DNA from: Candidatus Benthicola azotiphorus
GTDB taxonomy: Bacteria > Gemmatimonadota > Gemmatimonadetes > Palauibacterales > Palauibacteraceae
Length of the DNA: 9,304 bases
NCBI GenBank assembly: GCA_947581745.1
Contig: CANPVW010000117.1
Coordinates: 1-9,304 of the forward strand
Direction of reading: 5' to 3'
Below, piece by piece: positions 1-5,880 of the stretch. The notes under the pieces are model-generated. The model was not told the DNA's origin, ran no database searches, and was given only the letters and a program-made list of their open reading frames with translations. Both the position numbers and the translations under genes were made by a program. Position 1 is the first letter of the stretch, and the number at the start of each line of letters is the position of its first letter.

Positions 1-446
1 AGCGCGAGCCACGACAGTCCTCCCGCGTGTATGACGCCCAGAGCGGCCGCGAGCCACAGGGCCTCGCGGAGCCAGCTGCCTCGATCCCGGGCGCCGATCC
101 CGGCGACCGCCGCGGCGACGGGAAAAGCCAGGAGATATCCTCCCGTGGGGCCCAGCAGATAGGCCGCCCCCCCTCCTGCCGCGAAGACCGGCAGGCCGAC
201 GAAACCGGCGGCGAGGTACGCGATCTGGCTGGCGGCGCCCGCCCTCGAGCCCAGCACGACGCCCGCCAGGAGCACGGCGACGGGTTGCAGGGTCATCGGA
301 ACCGGCGTGCCTGGAAGCGGAACGCTCAGTCTCGCGCCGACGGCCGTGAAAACGGCGAATCCGAGAATCCCGAGAACGATCCCGGGCGCCTTCGTATCGA
401 CGCCCTCGGCGGTCCGCTGGACGTTACCTGCTGCGTCACTCCTCAT
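1..446 (-). CDS. bioY: BioY, biotin-specific S component of an ECF transporter (partial, C-terminus beyond window)
   Basis: This is a membrane protein that captures biotin for uptake, alone or with the ECF energy-coupling module (EcfA/EcfA'/EcfT). The first 148 residues are present and the gene runs off the window edge at position 1. BioY hallmarks are visible: VPLPGTPVPMTLQ at residues 42-54 and a glycine-rich GLPVFAAGGGAAYLLGPTGGY stretch from about residue 84 to 104. Hydrophobic segments lie near 22-36, 55-66, 74-90 and 103-117. The ATG at 446-444 overlaps the thiolase stop (ATGA). A GGAG ribosome site lies 5 bases upstream, inside the thiolase 3' end. It is the last visible gene of the rex operon. 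No ecfA or ecfT gene is seen; they could lie beyond the edge or elsewhere. Family identification is firm; the link between biotin uptake and the other operon genes is not evident from the sequence. Confidence 0.93.
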   Translation of the reverse strand, partial: MRSDAAGNVQRTAEGVDTKAPGIVLGILGFAVFTAVGARLSVPLPGTPVPMTLQPVAVLLAGVVLGSRAGAASQIAYLAAGFVGLPVFAAGGGAAYLLGPTGGYLLAFPVAAAVAGIGARDRGSWLREALWLAAALGVIHAGGLSWLA

Positions 447-1654
447 ACTCTCTCCACGCTGAGGGCCACCGCGTTCCCGCCTCCGAGGCACAGGGTGGCC
501 AGCCCCTTGGCCACGTTCCTGTCGCGCATCGCATACAGGAGCGTCGTCAGGATCCGGGCGCCTGAAGCGCCGATCGGATGTCCGAGCGCGATGGCCCCAC
601 CACGCACGTTCACCCGATCCAGGTCCATCCCGAGGGCCCTGGCGTCCGCGATCGCCTGAACGGCAAACGCTTCGTTCGCCTCGATCAGCCCGTAGTCATC
701 GATCGTCGTGCCCTCGAGTGCCATCAACCGCTGCACCGCGTCCACCGGGGCGAAGAACAGGTCCCTCGGAGCCGTGGCGCCGACCGAATATGCCGTGATC
801 CGACCGAGGATGTCCAGACCGTTGTCCCGCGCGTAAGCCTCTGACGTCACGACAGTAGCGGCCGCTCCGTCGTTCAGGCCGGGAGCGTTCCCCGCCGTCA
901 CGGAGTACTCCTCGACCTCCGGCGGGGCGTCCCCGCCGAACGCCGGGCGGAGCTTCGCCAGCGCCTCGACGGTCGTGTCGCGCCGGGGAGGCTCGTCCGT
1001 GTCCACCACGGTCGTTCCCTTTCGACCGGCGATCTCGACCGGAACGATCTCGGCAACGAACTCGCCACCGTCGATCGCGGCAACCGCCTTCATGTGGCTT
1101 TCGTACGCGAACCGGTCCTGGTCCTCGCGGCTGACCTGCGCCTTCCAGGCCGTGTATTCGGCGTGACCGCCCATGTGACAGTGGCCGAACGAACACCACA
1201 GGCCGTCGTGAATCAGCGCGTCCACCATGGAACGATCGCCGAACTTCACGCCGTCACGGTAACCGCGCACGAGGTACGGCGCGTTGGACATGGACTCCAT
1301 GCCACCGGCCACGGCGACCCGCAGATCCCCCGCCCGGATCGCCTGCGCTGCGAGCATGACGGCCTTCAGGCCCGATCCGCACACCTTGTTGATGGTGAGC
1401 GCCGGGATCTCGGCTGGCAGGCCGGCGCCGATCGCCGCCTGCCGCGCCGGCGCCTGACCGGTGCCGGCCTGGACGACGTTGCCCATGATGACTTCCTGTA
1501 TGTCCGCCGCGGGCACGGAAGACCGCGCGACGACTCCGGCGATGGCCCGGGATCCGAGCTCCGGCGCAGAAAGCGACGCGAGCCCCCCGAGAAAGCGCCC
1601 CGTCGGAAGCCTGGCGGCTCCGACGATCACGGCGGTTCGATCCTTGTCGCTCAT
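443..1654 (-). CDS. Acetyl-CoA C-acetyltransferase (thiolase II family)
   Basis: A cytoplasmic thiolase of 403 residues, close to the usual 390-400. It would condense two acetyl-CoA to acetoacetyl-CoA, or cleave 3-ketoacyl-CoA in the reverse direction. All catalytic elements are present: the nucleophile Cys92 in NKVCGSGLKAV, the NEAFA motif, His359 in GGAIALGHPIGASGAR, and Cys389 in CLGGGNAVAL. The start chosen is the ATG at 1654-1652, which overlaps the previous stop as ATGA and has GAGGAG 8 bases upstream. An in-frame ATG six codons earlier (1672) lacks this spacing and would lengthen the overlap. The segment that normally reads like MGxTAEN is CHMGGHAEYTAW here, with no Asn after the Glu, a modest departure in the substrate loop. 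The sequence does not separate biosynthetic (PhaA/AtoB) from degradative (FadA-like) use. No hydroxybutyryl-CoA dehydrogenase or CoA transferase lies beside it. Confidence 0.93.
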   Translation of the reverse strand: MSDKDRTAVIVGAARLPTGRFLGGLASLSAPELGSRAIAGVVARSSVPAADIQEVIMGNVVQAGTGQAPARQAAIGAGLPAEIPALTINKVCGSGLKAVMLAAQAIRAGDLRVAVAGGMESMSNAPYLVRGYRDGVKFGDRSMVDALIHDGLWCSFGHCHMGGHAEYTAWKAQVSREDQDRFAYESHMKAVAAIDGGEFVAEIVPVEIAGRKGTTVVDTDEPPRRDTTVEALAKLRPAFGGDAPPEVEEYSVTAGNAPGLNDGAAATVVTSEAYARDNGLDILGRITAYSVGATAPRDLFFAPVDAVQRLMALEGTTIDDYGLIEANEAFAVQAIADARALGMDLDRVNVRGGAIALGHPIGASGARILTTLLYAMRDRNVAKGLATLCLGGGNAVALSVERV

Positions 1655-2130
1655 TTCAGCCACTCCTCGCATCCCTGTCGGCGTCGCGTGTCGGCCAGGC
1701 CGACGATCCGCCAGTCTTCGCCCACCCGGGCGAGGAGGAATACATCCACGCCGCAGTGGGACAGGTTGCCGTTGTAGTAGAAAGTGTACGGCGTGAACAC
1801 GGTCGCCAGGTTGTCGTCGATCCGGATCTCGGCCGGGCCGATCCTCTCGTCGAATGCTCCGGGCTCCGCTCCACCGACGGCCCGCACGAAACCATCGATG
1901 TCACCGAACTCGACGCCGCCGATGCCGTCCCGTTCTCCCGAGCTTGCCATGTTGACCATCTCGGGGTGGAACAGCCCGCGGACCGCGGCCGAATCCGCCG
2001 CCCGCATGCCGTCGAACAGGGCGTCGACCACGGCCTCTACCTCGTCCTCCGCCGTCTGCGCCGCGACCGGCGCCGCGATCCCTCCGAAGATCGACCCGGC
2101 CAGGATCGTGACGATCGCTATCCGCTTCAT
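1651..2130 (-). CDS. Secreted NTF2-like (nuclear transport factor 2 family) protein
   Basis: A small protein of 159 residues with a typical signal peptide: MKR, a hydrophobic stretch at about 4-20, and a likely cleavage after VAA24 before Gln25. The mature part has the pattern of the NTF2/SnoaL/lumazine-binding-like cone fold: helix EVEAVVDALFDGMRAAD, then LFHPEMV, then a beta-rich half ending in CGVDVFLLARVGEDWRIVGLADTRR. Members of this superfamily can be enzymes or ligand-binding proteins, and the sequence does not say which this is. Cys126 and Cys154 are the only cysteines in the mature protein and could form a disulphide after export (inference). The start is well supported: AGGAGG sits 4 bases before the ATG, and the ATG overlaps the stop of the hydrolase gene upstream as ATGA. 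Its own stop overlaps the thiolase ATG. Specific function unknown. Confidence 0.85.
   Translation of the reverse strand: MKRIAIVTILAGSIFGGIAAPVAAQTAEDEVEAVVDALFDGMRAADSAAVRGLFHPEMVNMASSGERDGIGGVEFGDIDGFVRAVGGAEPGAFDERIGPAEIRIDDNLATVFTPYTFYYNGNLSHCGVDVFLLARVGEDWRIVGLADTRRRQGCEEWLK
1663..1668 (-). promoter_or_regulatory. Ribosome binding site deciding the thiolase start
   Basis: GAGGAG on the minus strand, 8 bases before the ATG at 1654. It lies inside the 3' end of the NTF2-like gene. It favours 1654 over the in-frame upstream ATG at 1672, because the site lies downstream of the first base of that longer start. Confidence 0.75.
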
Positions 2131-3113
2131 CCTGCCTCCTCCCGGTTGAGTCCGTCCCCCGGACGGACCTGAGAACTCTGTTTGCCTGGACCCTGCCCCG
2201 GTCCGCTCGTCCCTCGCTCGGCACCGGGCGCGAGCGCCTGCTCCTCGATGTCGTCGAGGGTACAACCGGATCCTCCCCCGGGCGGCGGCACCGCTCGACC
2301 CCACGCCACGAATGGATCATGCTCGAACGCGAGCCACCAGCCCTCGTCGGCCGCGCGCCTCAGTATCCTCTTCTTGCTTTCCAGCGTGACCAGCGGCTCC
2401 ACGTCGTACCCCATGATCCAGGGAAGGGGAAGATGGGCCGCGGTCGGCACGAGGTCGGCCAGAAACAGCAGCTGAGCCCCCCCCAGGTCCACCAGGATCG
2501 ACTGGTGATGAGGCGTGTGTCCCGGTGTATGGACGTAGCGAACGCCCGGCACGATCTCGCTTCCATCAGGCACCAGCTCGAGTCGGTCCGCCGCCGCAAG
2601 CGGCTCGAAGTTGTCGGCCATGTAGCTGGCGCGGATTCTCTCGTTGTCCAGTCGCGCGAACTCGTACTCGCCGCGACTGACGACATACCGGGCGCTGGGA
2701 AAGGACGGCCTCAAGGACCCGTCCGTACCCCTGGTCGTACTGCCACCGAAGTGATCGAAGTGGAGGTGCGTGCCCGCGACCACGTCCACGTCCGACGGCT
2801 TCACTCCGAGCGCCTCGAGTGACGTCTCCAGACGGGTCGGATCCCCGTCGTTGGACACTCCGTAGATGGACTTGAACTTGTCGGATTCCTTGTTGCCGAG
2901 GCCCACGTCGATCAGGACCGTCGCTTCCTCGGTTTCCACGAGAAGGCAACGCATGGCCAGCGGAATCCGGTTTTGCCCGTCGGCCGGGGCGCGGCGCACC
3001 CAGAGCGGCTTGGGAACGACGCCGAACATGGCTCCCCCATCCAGCCACAGGGAGCCGGCATCGACCGGTCGGACCCTCGCCCGATCTCCCTCCAGGAAGA
3101 TCGGATCAGGCAC
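2127..3113 (-). CDS. MBL-fold (metallo-beta-lactamase superfamily) metallo-hydrolase
   Basis: A predicted 328-residue cytoplasmic metal-dependent hydrolase. The dinuclear zinc site is complete: His116, His118, Asp120 and His121 in THLHFDHFGG, His199 in HTPGHTPHHQ, Asp220 in LFLADLVP, and His265 in AFEHDPFVAW. The N-terminal LWLDGGAMFGVVPKPLW and overall layout resemble the MBL subgroup that includes methyl parathion hydrolase-like and quorum-quenching lactonase-like enzymes. The substrate cannot be assigned. The start is GTG at 3113 with GGGAGGG 5 bases upstream; it overlaps the exonuclease gene by 8 bases. An in-frame ORF continues upstream to 3290, but there it lies over the conserved exonuclease gene in another frame and lacks MBL-like sequence. 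The last 35 or so residues (after about 290) are rich in Gly, Pro, Gln and Ser and look like a disordered tail. No signal peptide is seen. Confidence 0.88.
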   Translation of the reverse strand: MPDPIFLEGDRARVRPVDAGSLWLDGGAMFGVVPKPLWVRRAPADGQNRIPLAMRCLLVETEEATVLIDVGLGNKESDKFKSIYGVSNDGDPTRLETSLEALGVKPSDVDVVAGTHLHFDHFGGSTTRGTDGSLRPSFPSARYVVSRGEYEFARLDNERIRASYMADNFEPLAAADRLELVPDGSEIVPGVRYVHTPGHTPHHQSILVDLGGAQLLFLADLVPTAAHLPLPWIMGYDVEPLVTLESKKRILRRAADEGWWLAFEHDPFVAWGRAVPPPGGGSGCTLDDIEEQALAPGAERGTSGPGQGPGKQSSQVRPGDGLNREEAG

Positions 3114-3966
3114 GGAGACCCTCCCGCGATGGGTTCTCGATTCCGGGTGCGGACCTGCCCGCCACCCAGTCCTCCAGTTGGTCCCAGTAGGCGATTCCCT
3201 GCCGGTCGGCGGCCTCCAGCATGCGGAGAAGAATGGCGGCCGTGGCGCGCGCGTCGTCCCCGGCCCGGTGCCGCCGGGCGATCGTGACATCGTAATACCG
3301 GGAAAGCGAATCGAGTCCGCGGCGCCGCAGCCCCGGCAGCACCCTCCGGGCGAGCCTCACCGTGCACAGGCGTGGCCCCTCCGGCATGAGGGAATCGGCC
3401 AGCCGGAGCTCCTCCGACACGAACCTCCAGTCGAACCCCACGTTGTGGGCCACGAACACGCGGCCCTCCAGGGACTCTCTCACCCGGCCCGCGATGTCCC
3501 GAAACCGGGGTGCGGTTTCCACCATCCCGGGCTCGATGCCTGTCAGGCGGGTCACCCAGCGCGGGATCCACGCCTCCGGATTGACCAGTGTCGTGTATTC
3601 GCCACGGATCTCGCCACGCTCCACGAACACGGCCGAGTACTCGACGATCCTCGCTCCCGCCGTGACGGAGCTGCCGGTGGTCTCCACGTCCACGACGGCG
3701 AACCGCGTGTCCTCCAGGCGCGTGCGCCCGGCACCGTCCGGTTCCCGCTCCACGAGACTCCAGACGCCGTCCGCGTCTACCGTGAAACGAGCGTCTGCTC
3801 CCAGCAGGTCGAAGATCAGCCGCGAGGCCAGCCCGGGCGGCGCCTGCATCAGGCCGAAGACCTCGCGAGCCAGCGCCGGGGTTTCCGTCGGCTGCCGGCT
3901 CACCGTCTCCATCGCCCGCTGCACGAGCGGCGTATGGGGCGTGAACCGCACCCCTCCGGAGCTCAC
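3106..3966 (-). CDS. DEDDh-family 3'-5' exonuclease (DnaQ-like) with N-terminal extension
   Basis: A 286-residue protein whose C-terminal two thirds (about 86-255) is a DnaQ/polymerase III epsilon-type exonuclease. The catalytic set is complete: Asp93 and Glu95 in VVDVETTG, Asp179 in FVAHNVGFDWRF, His233 and Asp238 in RHRAGDDARAT. It should remove nucleotides from 3' ends of DNA or RNA. Residues 1-85 precede it and include HTPLVQRAMETVSRQPTETP followed by a helix-rich part, RLIFDLLGADARF and DGVWSLVE. This looks like a small winged-helix-type fold, seen by eye only. The start is GTG at 3966, giving a GTGA overlap with the arginine deiminase stop and a GAGGGA ribosome site 6 bases upstream; the in-frame GTG at 3999 has no such support. 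No polymerase III alpha or helicase domain is attached, so replication proofreading is less likely than repair or RNA processing (inference). Confidence 0.9.
   Translation of the reverse strand: MSSGGVRFTPHTPLVQRAMETVSRQPTETPALAREVFGLMQAPPGLASRLIFDLLGADARFTVDADGVWSLVEREPDGAGRTRLEDTRFAVVDVETTGSSVTAGARIVEYSAVFVERGEIRGEYTTLVNPEAWIPRWVTRLTGIEPGMVETAPRFRDIAGRVRESLEGRVFVAHNVGFDWRFVSEELRLADSLMPEGPRLCTVRLARRVLPGLRRRGLDSLSRYYDVTIARRHRAGDDARATAAILLRMLEAADRQGIAYWDQLEDWVAGRSAPGIENPSREGLRA
3119..3125 (-). promoter_or_regulatory. Ribosome binding site deciding the GTG start of the MBL hydrolase
   Basis: GGGAGGG on the minus strand, 5 bases before the GTG at 3113, within the exonuclease coding region. It is the reason for placing the start at a GTG well inside a longer open frame. 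Confidence 0.75.
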
Positions 3967-5177
3967 GGCGAGTCCCTCAGGATGGGCATGGTCATGCACC
4001 GGGGCCCTCCGCCTCCTCGAACGAGCTCCGATCCCTCGAAACCGATTACGAATCGCTCGTCGGCCCCCGGGTCGACTTCACCGGCCAGGAAGTCCGCCCC
4101 GCGGATAACCCTGAATCCACCTTCACCGCGAAGCGCCTCCAGGGTGTGCTCGTTCCGGTCGTAGGCCAGTACCTGGCCCGGTCCCACCGCGAAGAAGTTG
4201 CACCCGCTGGCCCACTGCTCCCGTTCCTGATCCGTCCGTCGGCCACCGCCGCACGAGATCGGGGCGAGGGGCATCCCGAGATCGCCCAGCAGGCTGAACA
4301 GGCTGGCGGCCTCGTGGACTCCGGTGGAGCCCTTGCGGACGTGGAGGACCGGAAGACGGGTCGGGCCCATGAAGTACGGTGGAAAGACGCAGCAGAGCTC
4401 CCGGTCGAGCACGGTGAAGATCATGTCGAGATGAATCGCCGCCCGGTGCGCCGGGAGGAGCACGACGACGATGTCGGTGATTCCGGTGCGGCCGAAGACC
4501 TCTTCCGCCAGCGCGTCGATTCCCGCGGCGGTCGTTCTCTCCGACATTCCCACCGCCAGCAGGTCGTGACGCAGAACGTGCACGTCGCCGCCCTCGACGC
4601 GCACGTTGAGTCTTCGCTCGTGCGCCCCGTCAAACAGAATCCCTGCGTTCGCCAGCTCCGGGTGCATCCGGAACAGGGTCCAGGCGAGGATCTCCTCGCT
4701 CCACCGCACCTCGTGCTTCATCGAGGCGACGACGACACGATCGCCGACAACGGCCGCGGAATCCCGCGTGAAGAACAGGTTCGGGAGCGGAGGAAGCGTG
4801 TACCCGGCTTCGTTCACCAGCCCCGCCAGGATTCCGCCGGAAGACACTTCGCCCTCGATGAAGAGGCGGGCGATCTCCCTCGGATCGGCTCCTTTGGCTC
4901 TGGAGCCTATGGCGCCGTCCGACTGCTCGAACACGTGGTCGCGAGCCTCCTCGGACTGGAGCACGTCGGCGAGCAGATCGGCCAGCTCGTAAACGGTACA
5001 GAAACGGGAGAGGATTGCCGTGAAACGCTCGTGCTCCCGGCGGGCGAACTCGAGGTCGAGGATGTCATCGAACAGGTAATCGGCCCGGTTGGCTGGAGTC
5101 ACCACGGCGAGTTCGGGCCCGGGGGTATGACAGATGACCGCGCGCAGGCGTCCGATCTCACTGTCGATCCTGATCAT
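3963..5177 (-). CDS. arcA: Arginine deiminase (L-arginine to L-citrulline + NH3)
   Basis: A 404-residue cytoplasmic enzyme of the guanidino-group modifying superfamily, of the usual ArcA length. The residues expected for hydrolysis through a thiouronium intermediate are all there: Asp139 in NLFFTRDS, Glu195 and Asp198 in VEGGDVHVLR, His249 and Asp251 in AIHLDMIFT, and the nucleophile Cys394 in GGGGPRCMTMP. The GCNFF motif (325-329) and AYDRN (338-342) also fit ArcA. The start ATG at 5177 overlaps the rex stop (ATGA). No good Shine-Dalgarno sequence precedes it, so translation probably depends on coupling to rex. Ornithine carbamoyltransferase (arcB), carbamate kinase (arcC) and the arginine-ornithine antiporter (arcD), which complete the ATP-yielding pathway, are not in the window. 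Position directly behind rex and its operator suggests expression when NADH is high (inference). A related deiminase activity is possible but less likely. Confidence 0.92.
   Translation of the reverse strand: MIRIDSEIGRLRAVICHTPGPELAVVTPANRADYLFDDILDLEFARREHERFTAILSRFCTVYELADLLADVLQSEEARDHVFEQSDGAIGSRAKGADPREIARLFIEGEVSSGGILAGLVNEAGYTLPPLPNLFFTRDSAAVVGDRVVVASMKHEVRWSEEILAWTLFRMHPELANAGILFDGAHERRLNVRVEGGDVHVLRHDLLAVGMSERTTAAGIDALAEEVFGRTGITDIVVVLLPAHRAAIHLDMIFTVLDRELCCVFPPYFMGPTRLPVLHVRKGSTGVHEAASLFSLLGDLGMPLAPISCGGGRRTDQEREQWASGCNFFAVGPGQVLAYDRNEHTLEALRGEGGFRVIRGADFLAGEVDPGADERFVIGFEGSELVRGGGGPRCMTMPILRDSP
3973..3978 (-). promoter_or_regulatory. Ribosome binding site deciding the GTG start of the exonuclease
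   Basis: GAGGGA on the minus strand, 6 bases before the GTG at 3966 and inside the last codons of the arginine deiminase gene. Together with the GTGA stop/start overlap it fixes this start over the GTG at 3999. Confidence 0.7.
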
Positions 5178-5824
5178 TCGGTATCGTCCGCCGCCGGACC
5201 ACCCGTCGTCAGCATGTAGCAGAGGCCTTCCAGCTCCAGCGTGACATCCATCTCCCGCACCGCCACTCCTTCGGGAACGTCCAGCTTCACCGGGGCGAAA
5301 TTGAGGATCGCCCGGGCCCCGGCCCCGACTGCCATGTCGGCGCTCTGCTGCGCTGCTTCGACCGGCGTCGCGATGATGGCGATCGCGACTCTCCTATCCT
5401 CGAACGTTCGCTTCAACTCGCTCAGCGGCTGCACCCTCACGCCTCCGAGATCGAGCCCGATCCTGGACTGATCCGAATCGAACGCCGCGACGACATCGAA
5501 GCCCCGCTGCGTGAAATAGCCGTACCCCAGCAGGGCCGAGCCGATCTTGCCGGCCCCCAGGACGGCGACCCGCCACCTCTGGGTCAAGCCGAGAATCTCC
5601 TCGAGTTGCTCCCTGAGCGCGCGAACAGGGTATCCCTGGCCGCGCTTGCCGAACGACCCGAAATGGCTGAGGTCCTTTCGAACCTGCGCCGCCGTGGTGC
5701 CAGTGGACTGAGCGAGTCCGGCGCTCGAGACGACGCTCCGGCGTTCCCGGGCGTCCAGCTCCCTGAGCCGTCGCAGATACCGGGAAAGCCGCCGTACAGT
5801 CGACTCTGAGATCTTGCGTGCCAT
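5174..5824 (-). CDS. rex: Rex, redox-sensing transcriptional repressor
   Basis: A 216-residue DNA-binding repressor that reads the NADH/NAD+ ratio: NADH binding releases it from DNA. Residues 1-80 form the winged-helix domain, with KISESTVRRLSRYLRRL and the recognition region TGTTAAQVRKDLSHFGSFG (41-59). Residues 85-205 form the Rossmann domain, with LGAGKIGSALLGYGYF (GxGxxG at 90-95) and acidic Asp116/Asp118 at the end of the second strand. The C-terminal helix DVTLELEGLCYML (193-205) matches the domain-swapped dimer helix of the family. The start is the ATG at 5824. An in-frame GTG at 5848 is rejected because it lies inside the operator and on the expected transcription start. The Shine-Dalgarno is poor (GGGA only 2 bases from the ATG). 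It is the first gene of a seven-gene overlapping operon and is itself preceded by a Rex box, so autoregulation is likely. Confidence 0.96.
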   Translation of the reverse strand: MARKISESTVRRLSRYLRRLRELDARERRSVVSSAGLAQSTGTTAAQVRKDLSHFGSFGKRGQGYPVRALREQLEEILGLTQRWRVAVLGAGKIGSALLGYGYFTQRGFDVVAAFDSDQSRIGLDLGGVRVQPLSELKRTFEDRRVAIAIIATPVEAAQQSADMAVGAGARAILNFAPVKLDVPEGVAVREMDVTLELEGLCYMLTTGGPAADDTE

Positions 5825-5832
5825 GGTCCCGT

Positions 5833-5850
5833 TTGTGAAAGAGATCACAA
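5833..5850 (-). promoter_or_regulatory. Rex operator (Rex box / ROP)
   Basis: The minus strand reads TTGTGATCTCTTTCACAA, an inverted repeat with perfect 6-base arms (TTGTGA / TCACAA). Against the established Rex consensus TTGTGAA-N4-TTCACAA, 13 of the 14 defined bases match; the single difference is T for A at position 7. It ends 8 bases before the rex ATG and begins 1 base after the -10 element, covering the expected transcription start. Rex bound here should block RNA polymerase at its own promoter and be released as NADH rises. Confidence 0.93.
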
Positions 5851-5851
5851 G

Positions 5852-5880
5852 AACATACGGGGCACACGGGCCGTTCTCAA
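5852..5880 (-). promoter_or_regulatory. Sigma70-type promoter of the rex operon
   Basis: On the minus strand, -35 TTGAGA (5880-5875, 5 of 6 consensus bases), a 17-base spacer, and -10 TATGTT (5857-5852, 4 of 6). The start of transcription is expected about 7 bases further, near 5845, inside the Rex operator, giving a leader of about 20 bases. The -35 hexamer contains the ksgA stop codon. Spacing is ideal and the operator position fits; no start site has been seen directly. Confidence 0.7.

Noticed and set aside
27..659. A 210-codon plus-strand frame at the left edge.
   Set aside because: The minus strand here encodes clear BioY and thiolase protein; the plus frame is its shadow.
2131..2304. 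A longer NTF2-like protein starting near 2304.
   Set aside because: The added 58 residues are low complexity and would bury the signal peptide; the ATG at 2130 has a strong ribosome site and an ATGA overlap.
3114..3290. A longer MBL hydrolase start about 59 codons upstream of the GTG at 3113.
   Set aside because: That stretch lies over the exonuclease catalytic region in another frame, is rich in Arg, Gly and Pro, and lacks the good ribosome site present at 3113.
2866..4164. A 432-codon open frame on the plus strand opposite the MBL hydrolase and exonuclease genes.
   Set aside because: It is antisense to two genes with complete catalytic motifs, has Arg/Pro/His-rich composition typical of GC-rich antisense frames, and shows no recognisable domain.
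4146..5219. A 357-codon open frame on the plus strand opposite the arginine deiminase gene.
   Set aside because: It mirrors arcA in the antisense frame, has shadow-like composition and no family features.
5825..5848. A GTG start for Rex eight codons upstream of the ATG.
   Set aside because: It falls inside the operator and at or before the expected transcription start, and the conserved Rex N-terminus fits the ATG at 5824.
5858..5876. A terminator hairpin between ksgA and rex.
   Set aside because: Only short imperfect pairings are possible and no T-run follows; the sequence is better explained as promoter spacer.
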